Assembly: GCA_002365855.1 (NCBI GenBank)
Contig: DFAP01000031.1
Coordinates: 1-15,099 of the forward strand
DNA from: Pelotomaculum sp. UBA3103
GTDB taxonomy: Bacteria > Bacillota > Desulfotomaculia > Desulfotomaculales > Pelotomaculaceae
Direction: 5' to 3'
DNA: 15,099 nucleotides
Below the pieces are notes generated by a model. It ran no database searches and was not told the origin of the DNA. It saw only the letters and a program-made list of their open reading frames with translations. Of the stretch, positions 7,058 through 15,099 are shown one piece after another. A program made the position numbers and the translations under genes. Positions within the stretch are counted from its first letter, which is position 1. Every line of letters starts with the position of its first letter.

Positions 7058-8092
7058 ATGGTTTGGAAAATAGGGATTAACGGACTGGGGAGGATCGGCC
7101 GCGATATTTTAAGGATTGCGCTTAAGCGACCGGATATCGAAGTCGTGGCGGTAAACCACAAGTCCAGGCGGATCCCGGTGACAGAAACATATGCCCAATC
7201 TGTTGCGCACATGATCAAATACGACTCCATTTACGGCACTTATAACGCCGATGTTCAGTCCAAAAAGGACGCCATTCTGGTTGACGGACATGAGATCAGG
7301 ATCCTGGCGGAAGGTGACCCGGCTTTGCTCCCCTGGAAAGAACTCGGCGCTGATTTTGTGATTGAATCCACGGGCAGATTTAACAACCCCGAAGAAGCGG
7401 CAAAGCACCTCCAGGCAGGCGCGAAGAAAGTAATATTAAGCGCGCCCGCCAGGGGTGGTGACTGCCTTACAGTGGTAATGGGAGTTAACGAGGAAAACTA
7501 CGACCCGGCCGTACACCATGTTGTTTCAAACGCGTCCTGCACTACCAACTGCCTGGCGCCGGTCGCCAAGGTCCTGAATGACAGCTTTGGCATCGTCAAA
7601 GGGCTTATGACCACCGTTCACGCCTACACCAACGACCAGCAGCTTCTTGATATGCCTCACCGGGATATGAGGCGGGCGAGAGCAGCCAATCTGTCCATCA
7701 TCCCTACCACAACAGGCGCGGCCAAGGCTGTGGGGCTGGTGCTGCCTGAGCTGAAGGGCAGGATTAGCGGTTTCTCCATGCGGGTTCCCGTTCCCACTGT
7801 TTCGGTAGTGGACCTGGTGGCAGAACTGGCAAGACCTGCTTCCCGGGATGAAATAAACGGAGCCTTAAAAGAAGCCGCTGAGGGGTATTTAAAAGGAATC
7901 ATTGAATACTGTGAGCTTCCCCTTGTTTCGGCGGATTTCAAAGGGAACACTCACTCGGGCATAGTTGACGCTCTATCCACCATGGTTGTTGAAGGAAACA
8001 TGGCCAAGGTGGTAATCTGGTATGACAATGAGTGGGGCTATTCGGAGCGGGTTCTGGACCTTCTCGCATACATGGCGTCAAAGGGGTATTAG
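7058..8092 (+). CDS. gap: Type I glyceraldehyde-3-phosphate dehydrogenase
   Basis: The enzyme converts glyceraldehyde 3-phosphate, phosphate and NAD(P)+ to 1,3-bisphosphoglycerate, or the reverse in gluconeogenesis. With the chosen start it has 344 residues: Rossmann motif GINGLGRIGR at 6-15, catalytic Cys161 in SNASCTTNC, His188 in TTVHAYT, and C-terminal WYDNEWGYS. The frame also opens at ATG 7037 and GTG 7052. ATG 7058 gives the family-typical N-terminus (four residues before GINGLG), with AGGGAG at 7041-7046; GTG 7052 has better spacing and cannot be excluded. After AVN at 31-33 the usual NAD-selecting Asp is replaced by His in a basic insertion (HKSRRIPVTETY), so cofactor use may be NADP(H) or dual. 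pgk follows after a 203-nt spacer with a strong hairpin. Confidence 0.96.
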   Translation: MVWKIGINGLGRIGRDILRIALKRPDIEVVAVNHKSRRIPVTETYAQSVAHMIKYDSIYGTYNADVQSKKDAILVDGHEIRILAEGDPALLPWKELGADFVIESTGRFNNPEEAAKHLQAGAKKVILSAPARGGDCLTVVMGVNEENYDPAVHHVVSNASCTTNCLAPVAKVLNDSFGIVKGLMTTVHAYTNDQQLLDMPHRDMRRARAANLSIIPTTTGAAKAVGLVLPELKGRISGFSMRVPVPTVSVVDLVAELARPASRDEINGALKEAAEGYLKGIIEYCELPLVSADFKGNTHSGIVDALSTMVVEGNMAKVVIWYDNEWGYSERVLDLLAYMASKGY

Positions 8093-8204
8093 GTCATCGA
8101 TGTTTAGTTTGAAGATAAATTTAGGTACTGTTAAGTAATACGGATAAATGACCAGAGCGCTGTAACAAGCCAGCAAGTTCCGGGCAGGTCGGGATGAGCT
8201 CGTT

Positions 8205-8253
8205 GAAAACCCGCCAGAACGTCCCGCAGGCGGGGACGAGTTGGCGGGTTTTT
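8205..8253 (+). terminator. Strong hairpin with T-run between gap and pgk (terminator or attenuator)
   Basis: The outer stem pairs 8206-8216 with 8242-8252 (11 bp, AAAACCCGCCA with TGGCGGGTTTT). A 3x3 internal loop separates it from an inner 6-bp stem, 8220-8225 with 8233-8238, closing a 7-nt loop. The T-run ends the stem at 8249-8253. This is the strongest intrinsic-terminator-like element in the window, placed inside the glycolytic cluster. No good promoter is visible in the 42 nt between it and pgk, so pgk must depend on readthrough or on a weak upstream start near 8109-8137. It may also be a dispersed palindromic repeat. Confidence 0.75.
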
Positions 8254-8295
8254 ATGGCTTTTACAGGGATGCCGGAGTTAGGAGGTGTTGTAACG

Positions 8296-9480
8296 TTGGC
8301 TAAGCAGACGATAAGGGATGTTGATGTGGCCGGAAAGCGGGTGCTGGTACGGGTTGATTTTAACGTCCCCCTGGACAAAAACGGAAAGGTAGCGGACGAT
8401 ACCAGGATTACGGCGGCGCTTCCAACAATCAAGTATCTTATCGAACAAAAGGCAAAAGTTATTTTGGTTTCACACCTGGGACGTCCCAAGGGGCAAGAGG
8501 AAGGAAAATACAGAATGGACCCGGTTGCTGACCGCCTGTCAGAGTTGCTGGACAGGGAGGTCGCAAAAGCGGACGATTCCGTTGGCGATGACGCCCGGGA
8601 AGCTGTTGAGCAGATGCAGGAAGGCGATGTAGTCCTTCTGGAAAATGTGCGTTTCCACCCTGAGGAAGAGAAGAATGACGAAAGGTTTGCAGGACGGCTG
8701 GCAGAACTGGCTGATATTTTTGTAAACGACGCTTTTGGAACTGCGCACCGCGCTCATGCTTCCACCGAGGGTGTGGCGGATTACCTGCCGGCGGTGGCAG
8801 GCTTTTTAATGGAAAAGGAACTGGACATTTTGGGCAGACTTCTAACCTTCCCGGAGAAGCCCTTCGCGGCGGTTATCGGCGGGGCTAAGGTTTCCGACAA
8901 AATAGCCGTGATCTCCAACCTCCTGGGAAAAGTGGACACGATGATCATAGGCGGGGGTATGGCTAATACCTTTTTAAAGGCGCAGGGGCATAACGTCGGA
9001 AAATCACTCCTGGAAACAGATAAAATTGAGCAGGCTAAGCTCTTAATGGCTGAAGCAAAAAACAAGGGGGTTAAGCTGCTCCTGCCCGTGGATGTGGTAG
9101 TGGCGCCGGGTGCGGCGCCGGATGCTGAACAAAAAATAGTCAGCGTCGACCAGATCCCCGGTGATTGGATGGCCCTCGATATTGGCCCGGAAACAACGGC
9201 GATTTTTGTACAGTCATTGAAAAATGCCAAGGCCATCGTTTGGAACGGCCCCATGGGAGTTTTTGAAATGGAACCGTTCGCGAAAGGAACCGAGGCCATC
9301 GCCCAGGCGCTGGCCGGCAGCAGCGCCACCACTGTCATCGGCGGTGGTGATTCAGTTGCCGCTGTAAATAAACTGGGGGTTTCCGACAGGATCACTCACA
9401 TTTCGACCGGCGGCGGGGCGTCGCTTGAGTTCTTGGAAGGGATCAAACTGCCTGGCGTGGAGGCGCTTCTGGATAAATAA
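8296..9480 (+). CDS. pgk: Phosphoglycerate kinase
   Basis: Pgk transfers phosphate between 1,3-bisphosphoglycerate and ADP in the cytoplasm. The 394-residue protein is full length. It has [12 protein letters not shown] near residues 19-30, the substrate-binding SHLGRPKG at 59-66, [30 protein letters not shown], the [12 protein letters not shown] and [10 protein letters not shown] nucleotide-domain segments, [11 protein letters not shown] and the terminal [13 protein letters not shown]. The open frame extends upstream in frame through ATGs at 8194, 8254 and 8269, but the first runs through the gap-pgk hairpin. TTG 8296 has a textbook GGAGGTG (8281-8287) and gives the family-standard N-terminus, so it is chosen. 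tpiA follows after 87 nt. Confidence 0.97.
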   Translation: MAKQTIRDVDVAGKRVLVRVDFNVPLDKNGKVADDTRITAALPTIKYLIEQKAKVILVSHLGRPKGQEEGKYRMDPVADRLSELLDREVAKADDSVGDDAREAVEQMQEGDVVLLENVRFHPEEEKNDERFAGRLAELADIFVNDAFGTAHRAHASTEGVADYLPAVAGFLMEKELDILGRLLTFPEKPFAAVIGGAKVSDKIAVISNLLGKVDTMIIGGGMANTFLKAQGHNVGKSLLETDKIEQAKLLMAEAKNKGVKLLLPVDVVVAPGAAPDAEQKIVSVDQIPGDWMALDIGPETTAIFVQSLKNAKAIVWNGPMGVFEMEPFAKGTEAIAQALAGSSATTVIGGGDSVAAVNKLGVSDRITHISTGGGASLEFLEGIKLPGVEALLDK

Positions 9481-9495
9481 AGCATGCAATGTGTG

Positions 9496-9542
9496 GCTCC
9501 GGTCCGTGGCCAGAGGATATCATCTGCTCACGGGCCCGGAGC
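9496..9542 (+). promoter_or_regulatory. Long hairpin in the pgk-tpiA spacer
   Basis: GCTCCGG (9496-9502) pairs with CCGGAGC (9536-9542), CCGTG (9504-9508) with CACGG (9529-9533), and CAGA (9511-9514) with TCTG (9523-9526), making a three-part stem of about 16 bp with small internal loops. No T-run follows, so it is not an intrinsic terminator. An mRNA processing or stabilising element is a reasonable inference. Confidence 0.45.
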
Positions 9543-9567
9543 TGAAAGACAAAAGGGGGCGGTAAGG

Positions 9568-10335
9568 ATGATCAAGCCGCGCAAGCCCATCGTCGCTGGG
9601 AACTGGAAGATGTTTAAAACCATTCCCGAGGCGGTGGCTTTTGTGCTTGAGATTAAAAAAACTACGGCCGGATATAATCAAGTCGAGGTGGCGGTATGCC
9701 CGCCTTTTACCGCGCTTGCTCCAGTAGCGGAAGCCCTGCGCGGCTCGGGTATCGCAACCGGCGCCCAGGATGTATACTGGGAGGATAAAGGAGCTTTTAC
9801 CGGTGAAATCTCACCGGCGATGCTCAAAGATGCAGGGTGCAGCCTGGTAATCATCGGCCATTCTGAACGCAGGCAGTATTTCGGAGAAACTAACGGGAAC
9901 GTGAACCGCAAGGTCCATGCCGTTTTATCGTACGGCCTCACCCCAATCGTGTGTGTAGGCGAAACCCTGGAGCAAAGGGAGTCCGGCATTACAGAAGAGG
10001 TAGTGCGTGTCCAGACCGAAGCCGGGCTGGCCGGGCTGAGCCCGGAGCAGGCGGCTGGAATTGTTATCGCCTATGAGCCGGTTTGGGCCATAGGAACGGG
10101 TAAAACAGCTTCTGACGAAGACGCCCAGAAAGTCATAGGTTTTATACGCGGCCTGGTCAAGGGGCTGTTCGGGGATAGCCCGGCACAGCTGGTGCGGATT
10201 TTATACGGTGGAAGCGTCAAGCTGGGCAATACCGCAGGACTGATGTCCAAGCCGGACATTGACGGCGCCCTCGTTGGAGGCGCAAGTTTGGAAGCAGACA
10301 GCTTCGCCGGGATCATCCGGGCTGCCTCGAAATAA
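9568..10335 (+). CDS. tpiA: Triosephosphate isomerase
   Basis: TpiA interconverts dihydroxyacetone phosphate and glyceraldehyde 3-phosphate as a cytoplasmic (beta/alpha)8 barrel dimer. The 255-residue product contains all catalytic residues: Asn12 and Lys14 in AGNWKMFKT, His98 in IIGHSERRQYFGET, and Glu170 in AYEPVWAIGTGKTAS. The phosphate-binding ILYGGSVK and DGALVGGASL segments follow near the C-terminus. The frame also opens at ATG 9484, but the added 28 residues lie over the spacer hairpin and do not look like the family; ATG 9568 has AAGGGGG (9553-9559) at suitable distance. The gene sits between pgk and gpmI as in many Firmicutes. A 179-nt AT-rich spacer follows, unusually long for this cluster. 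Confidence 0.97.
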   Translation: MIKPRKPIVAGNWKMFKTIPEAVAFVLEIKKTTAGYNQVEVAVCPPFTALAPVAEALRGSGIATGAQDVYWEDKGAFTGEISPAMLKDAGCSLVIIGHSERRQYFGETNGNVNRKVHAVLSYGLTPIVCVGETLEQRESGITEEVVRVQTEAGLAGLSPEQAAGIVIAYEPVWAIGTGKTASDEDAQKVIGFIRGLVKGLFGDSPAQLVRILYGGSVKLGNTAGLMSKPDIDGALVGGASLEADSFAGIIRAASK

Positions 10336-10467
10336 AACTTTTAACTATATCAAGATAATGATGTTTGATCACGATACATAATATGAACTTTTTCTAACGC
10401 AATAGAGATAATAATTATTCAAAAGAAGAACATCCTAATGGCAAGGGCTGCTGAAATACTGATAGCT

Positions 10468-10495
10468 GGGTTCTTCTGTGGTTCCACCCTTTTTT
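10468..10495 (+). terminator. Weak terminator- or attenuator-like element before gpmI
   Basis: GGGT at 10468-10471 can pair with ACCC at 10486-10489, directly followed by six T residues (10490-10495). The stem is only 4 bp with a 14-nt loop (a small inner GTG/CAC pairing is possible). An upstream AAGGG at 10444-10448 could compete for the same CCC. It lies 20 nt before the gpmI start. The rest of the 10336-10514 spacer is AT-rich, and I see no convincing promoter in it. Confidence 0.3.
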
Positions 10496-10514
10496 AGGAA
10501 AGGTAAATGTAAAT

Positions 10515-13453
<2,939 letters not shown>

Positions 13454-13482
13454 TTGCCAGCTTTTTTACATTATGATATAAT
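13454..13482 (+). promoter_or_regulatory. secG promoter (sigma-A, extended -10)
   Basis: TTGCCA at 13454-13459, a 17-nt spacer and TATAAT at 13477-13482, with TGA directly before the -10 (TGnTATAAT). The -35 begins at the base after the eno stop codon. Transcription would start near 13489, leaving about 30 nt before the secG GTG. This is close to consensus and well placed. Confidence 0.85.
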
Positions 13483-13519
13483 TACCTCTAGTATTTTTGT
13501 CCTGTAGGGAGTGATATGC

Positions 13520-13753
13520 GTGGAGATAGCGATAACCATAGTGACCATCCTTCATGTGCTTTTATCGATTGGCCTGATCGCAGCTGTTATACTGCAGTCA
13601 GGAAGGAGCGCCGGTCTTTCCGGGGCTATTACCGGCGGCGCGGAAACGCTGTTTGGTAAAAAGAAGGGAATGGATGAGCTGCTAGGGAAGATCACCATAG
13701 TGGTGGCCGTGTTTTACGCGGGTTCCGCCCTGTTTCTGGTCATATCAAGATAG
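13520..13753 (+). CDS. secG: Preprotein translocase subunit SecG
   Basis: SecG is a small accessory subunit of the SecYEG protein-export channel in the cytoplasmic membrane. The 77-residue product has two hydrophobic helices (about 4-24 and 56-74). They are joined by the conserved loop VILQSGRSAGLSGAITGGAETLFGKKKGMDELL, whose Q-x-x-x-x-x-GLSGA and GGAE..FG pattern is diagnostic. The frame opens at GTG 13511, but that codon lies within the AGGGAG Shine-Dalgarno (13506-13511), so GTG 13520 with 8 nt spacing is preferred. eno-secG adjacency is common in Firmicutes, where rnr and smpB often follow; here they do not. It has its own promoter and terminator, so it is probably a single-gene unit with some eno readthrough. 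Confidence 0.95.
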   Translation: MEIAITIVTILHVLLSIGLIAAVILQSGRSAGLSGAITGGAETLFGKKKGMDELLGKITIVVAVFYAGSALFLVISR

Positions 13754-13814
13754 CAGTCCGAACCGCGCCGGGTATTGTTTTGGAAGGGTGCGGCAGGTTT
13801 TCGATATTGAAGAG

Positions 13815-13848
13815 ACAAAATACGCCGGGGCAGCCCGGCTGTTTTGTT
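13815..13848 (+). terminator. Rho-independent terminator after secG
   Basis: GCCGGG (13824-13829) pairs with CCCGGC (13834-13839) around a GCAG tetraloop. The stem can extend past a small internal loop by ACAAAA (13815-13820) with TTTTGT (13842-13847). The right arm provides the T-rich tail, and the symmetry means it could work on both strands. Confidence 0.85.
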
Positions 13849-13860
13849 TGCTGCTAAATG

Positions 13861-13889
13861 TTGCCAAAAGAATGCTGATTTGTTAAAAT
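13861..13889 (+). promoter_or_regulatory. Promoter of the thioesterase-HD unit (sigma-A, extended -10)
   Basis: TTGCCA at 13861-13866, a 17-nt spacer and TAAAAT at 13884-13889, preceded by TGT (TGn extension). Transcription would start near 13896, about 23 nt before the ATG at 13919. The -35 and spacer are the same type as in the secG promoter. Confidence 0.8.
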
Positions 13890-13918
13890 AAACAGGAATT
13901 CGAAGCGGGAGGAAGTGC

Positions 13919-14341
13919 ATGATGATGGCCGATCCCCTGAAGGAAGAAAACAGCATGTGCTTTGCATGCAGTAAGATCAACCCCATCGGTCTTAAGCTTG
14001 TCTTTGAGCATGACGGAGACGTCTGCCGCACACATTTTGTGGCCGGTCCCGAGCACCAGGGCTGGGACGGCGTGATGCACGGAGGGCTGGTCGCCACAAT
14101 GCTGGACGAGATCATGGCTCAGTGGCTGTGGAAGAGGGGAATCAAGATCATGACCGCGGAAATGACCGCCCGCTACAGCAAGGCCGTACCCATAGGTGAG
14201 AAGATCACCGTGGAAGGTCAGATGGTTTCCCAGCGGGGACGCCTGGTCGAGATGGCCGCACAAGCCATCCTGCCGGACGGGAGCGTGGCGGCGCGCGCGA
14301 CAGCCAAGTTTCTCAAAATTCCTCCCTCCAAAAAATCCTAG
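13919..14341 (+). CDS. PaaI-like hotdog-fold acyl-CoA thioesterase
   Basis: This 140-residue protein is a single hotdog domain of the PaaI/YigI thioesterase group, which cleaves acyl-CoA thioesters. The HGGLVATMLDEIMAQW segment (about 58-73) carries the characteristic HGG and the acidic residue on the hotdog helix. MTAEMTARYSKAVPIGEKITVEG and the strand SVAARATAKFLKI are also typical. The N-terminus has CFACSKINPIGLKL, with two cysteines three apart, as in related proteins with a C-x-x-C-x-x-N-P-x-G-L-x-L pattern; metal binding there is possible but unproven. Three ATGs in a row (13919, 13922, 13925) follow GGGAGGA (13907-13913); the first is used here. The physiological substrate is unknown. 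It is co-transcribed with the HD gene, whose ribosome binding site overlaps its stop. Confidence 0.9.
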   Translation: MMMADPLKEENSMCFACSKINPIGLKLVFEHDGDVCRTHFVAGPEHQGWDGVMHGGLVATMLDEIMAQWLWKRGIKIMTAEMTARYSKAVPIGEKITVEGQMVSQRGRLVEMAAQAILPDGSVAARATAKFLKIPPSKKS

Positions 14342-14352
14342 GAGGACGCAGC

Positions 14353-14904
14353 TTGAACAGAACAGAAGCCTTGTTATTGTTAAAAAACAACCTGACCAAT
14401 AAAAACCTGTTTAACCATTCTCTTGCCGTTGAGGCCGTCATGATCCGCCTCGCCCGGCACTTCGGGCAGGATGAAGCAAAGTGGGGCCTGGCAGGACTGC
14501 TGCACGACATCGATTATGACCAGACCAAGGATGACCCCTTCAGGCACAGTCTGGAAGGATCAGCGATGCTGGCCGAGCACGGACTGCCAGCTGACATCGT
14601 GTACGCGGTAAAGGTCCACAACTCCCGCCACGGGCTGCCGCGCCTTACCCTGATGGACAAAGCGCTGTATGCCACCGACCCGCTGACCGGGCTCATTGTT
14701 GCCGCGGCGCTGATCCGGCCTGAAAAGAAGCTTTTTGTCGTGGATGTGCCTTTTTTAATGAAACGTTTCAATGAAAAAGCGTTTGCCCGGGGGGCCAACA
14801 GGGAGACGATCAGGGCCTGCTCAGAGCTGGAGCTTTCCTTAGAAGAGTTCCTGGGACTCGGCCTGGAAGCCATGCAGGGCATCGCGGCTGATTTGAAGCT
14901 GTAA
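14353..14904 (+). CDS. HD-domain (HDIG-type) metal-dependent phosphohydrolase
   Basis: This 183-residue protein is a small stand-alone HD domain. The metal-binding set is readable: H22 (LFNHSLAVEAVM), the HD pair H51-D52 in GLLHDIDYD, H65 (FRHSLEGSAML), H89 and H93 (KVHNSRHG), and D109 in ALYATDPLTGLI. Such proteins are usually phosphohydrolases acting on nucleotides or other phosphomonoesters. The family is broad and the substrate is unknown. The C-terminal third is charged and helical. The start is TTG 14353 with GGAGG at 14341-14345, which begins on the last base of the thioesterase stop. The two are therefore one translationally close unit, but I know of no established joint function. No clear intrinsic terminator follows. 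Confidence 0.9.
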   Translation: MNRTEALLLLKNNLTNKNLFNHSLAVEAVMIRLARHFGQDEAKWGLAGLLHDIDYDQTKDDPFRHSLEGSAMLAEHGLPADIVYAVKVHNSRHGLPRLTLMDKALYATDPLTGLIVAAALIRPEKKLFVVDVPFLMKRFNEKAFARGANRETIRACSELELSLEEFLGLGLEAMQGIAADLKL

Positions 14905-14910
14905 AACAGT

Positions 14911-14960
14911 GGGGACATTCCTCAGCCCTAGAGACTGGCCCCAAACGGAGGTGTGTCCCC
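14911..14960. repeat. Imperfect inverted repeat after the HD gene
   Basis: GGGGACA (14911-14917) pairs with TGTCCCC (14954-14960), and CCTC (14920-14923) with GAGG (14948-14951), a stem of about 12 bp with one mismatch. No T-run follows, so it is unlikely to be an intrinsic terminator. The GTGGGGACA...TGTCCCC ends look like a short intergenic palindromic repeat or remnant of a mobile element; copy number cannot be judged here. Confidence 0.5.
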
Positions 14961-14991
14961 GTTCCTATGTTAGGGTGTGACCTTAAATCCC

Positions 14992-15020
14992 TTGATAAAA
15001 AAGCTGCCCACTGCTATAAT
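14992..15020 (+). promoter_or_regulatory. Strong promoter near the right edge (sigma-A, extended -10)
   Basis: TTGATA at 14992-14997, a 17-nt spacer and a perfect TATAAT at 15015-15020, preceded by TGC (TGn extension). Transcription would start near 15027. It drives either a short RNA ending at the hairpin at 15058-15086 or a gene starting near or beyond the window edge. Confidence 0.82.
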
Positions 15021-15026
15021 TAATAT

Positions 15027-15096
15027 GCGAATGAGATAACTGTCTTGTCTTTAAATGCCCTTGTCCCTGCAGTGGCTGGAGAAGGGTTTAATTTTT
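15027..15096 (+). ncRNA. Putative small RNA or attenuated leader
   Basis: About 31 nt after the predicted start, CCCTT (15058-15062) pairs with AAGGG (15082-15086). An inner 3-bp stem, 15064-15066 with 15078-15080, follows a G-G mismatch, and TTTAATTTTT comes next (15087-15096). Promoter plus terminator-like hairpin would give an RNA of about 70 nt. The T-run is interrupted by AA. An open frame from ATG 15055 to the window edge, without a ribosome binding site, is an alternative reading. I do not recognise a known RNA family. Confidence 0.35.
15058..15096 (+). terminator. Possible terminator hairpin at the right edge
   Basis: A 5-bp outer stem (CCCTT/AAGGG), one mismatch and a 3-bp inner stem close an 11-nt loop, followed by TTTAATTTTT. 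Stem strength is moderate and the T tract is broken, so efficiency is uncertain. Confidence 0.4.
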
Positions 15097-15099
15097 CAG

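Noticed and set aside
8093..8253. T-box or other known riboswitch in the gap-pgk spacer
   Set aside because: No T-box AGGGTGGNACCGCG-type motif or other recognisable aptamer core was found; only the terminator-like hairpin can be supported.
8194..8295. N-terminal extension of Pgk starting at ATG 8194, 8254 or 8269
   Set aside because: The longest form runs through the terminator-like hairpin, and GGAGGTG at 8281-8287 with TTG 8296 gives the standard Pgk N-terminus.
9484..9567. N-terminal extension of TpiA starting at ATG 9484
   Set aside because: It covers the spacer hairpin and lacks family similarity; ATG 9568 has a better ribosome binding site and gives the normal length.
10403..10420. 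AT-rich palindrome resembling a Fur box before gpmI
   Set aside because: The exact palindrome is only 10 bp of A/T (AATAATTATT) in an AT-rich spacer, the symmetry does not fit the Fur consensus, and there is no iron-related gene nearby.

Overview
The window looks like a chromosomal segment of a Gram-positive, low-to-moderate GC anaerobe of the Clostridia, most like the Desulfotomaculum/Pelotomaculum group (Peptococcaceae). This rests on gene order (rapZ-yvcK-whiA, then rpoN directly before gap-pgk-tpiA-gpmI-eno-secG), strong GGAGG-type ribosome binding sites, frequent TTG starts and protein character. The genus is an inference from memory, not a search result. All genes lie on the + strand and coding density is high. 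I see no CRISPR array, tRNA, rRNA, transposase or phage gene.

Left part (1-3089): the 3' end of a probable sugar-phosphate isomerase gene overlaps the start of a PHP-domain metallohydrolase. Next come rapZ (P-loop nucleotide-binding regulator) and yvcK (CofD-like factor linked to gluconeogenesis and cell-envelope metabolism), here in a form with two N-terminal membrane helices. A hairpin plus T-run ends this block.

Middle (3125-6874): a -10 box lies just past the terminator in front of whiA. whiA overlaps a hexapeptide-repeat acyltransferase by 4 nt. A DUF1405/YpjA-type membrane protein and rpoN (sigma-54) follow.

Right-centre (6875-13453): the lower glycolysis/gluconeogenesis set gap, pgk, tpiA, gpmI and eno covers triose phosphate to phosphoenolpyruvate. 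In Bacillus the regulator cggR precedes gap. Here rpoN occupies that place, and the 183-nt rpoN-gap spacer holds a long hairpin, two palindromes and a 20-codon open stretch faintly like a CggR N-terminus. The Gap protein lacks the usual NAD-selecting Asp and carries a basic insertion there. Strong hairpins lie between gap and pgk and between pgk and tpiA, so the genes are probably not expressed in equal amounts.

Right end (13454-15099): secG has its own near-consensus promoter and a strong terminator. A PaaI-like thioesterase and an HD-domain protein form a two-gene unit with a second near-consensus promoter. The last 195 nt hold an imperfect inverted repeat, then a third near-consensus extended -10 promoter followed within about 35 nt by a hairpin and T-rich run. 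That arrangement suggests a small RNA or an attenuated leader.

The window is mostly well-conserved housekeeping DNA. I do not see a clear new multi-gene system; the best leads are the gap regulatory spacer, the unusual Gap cofactor region, the gap-pgk hairpin and the possible terminal small RNA.
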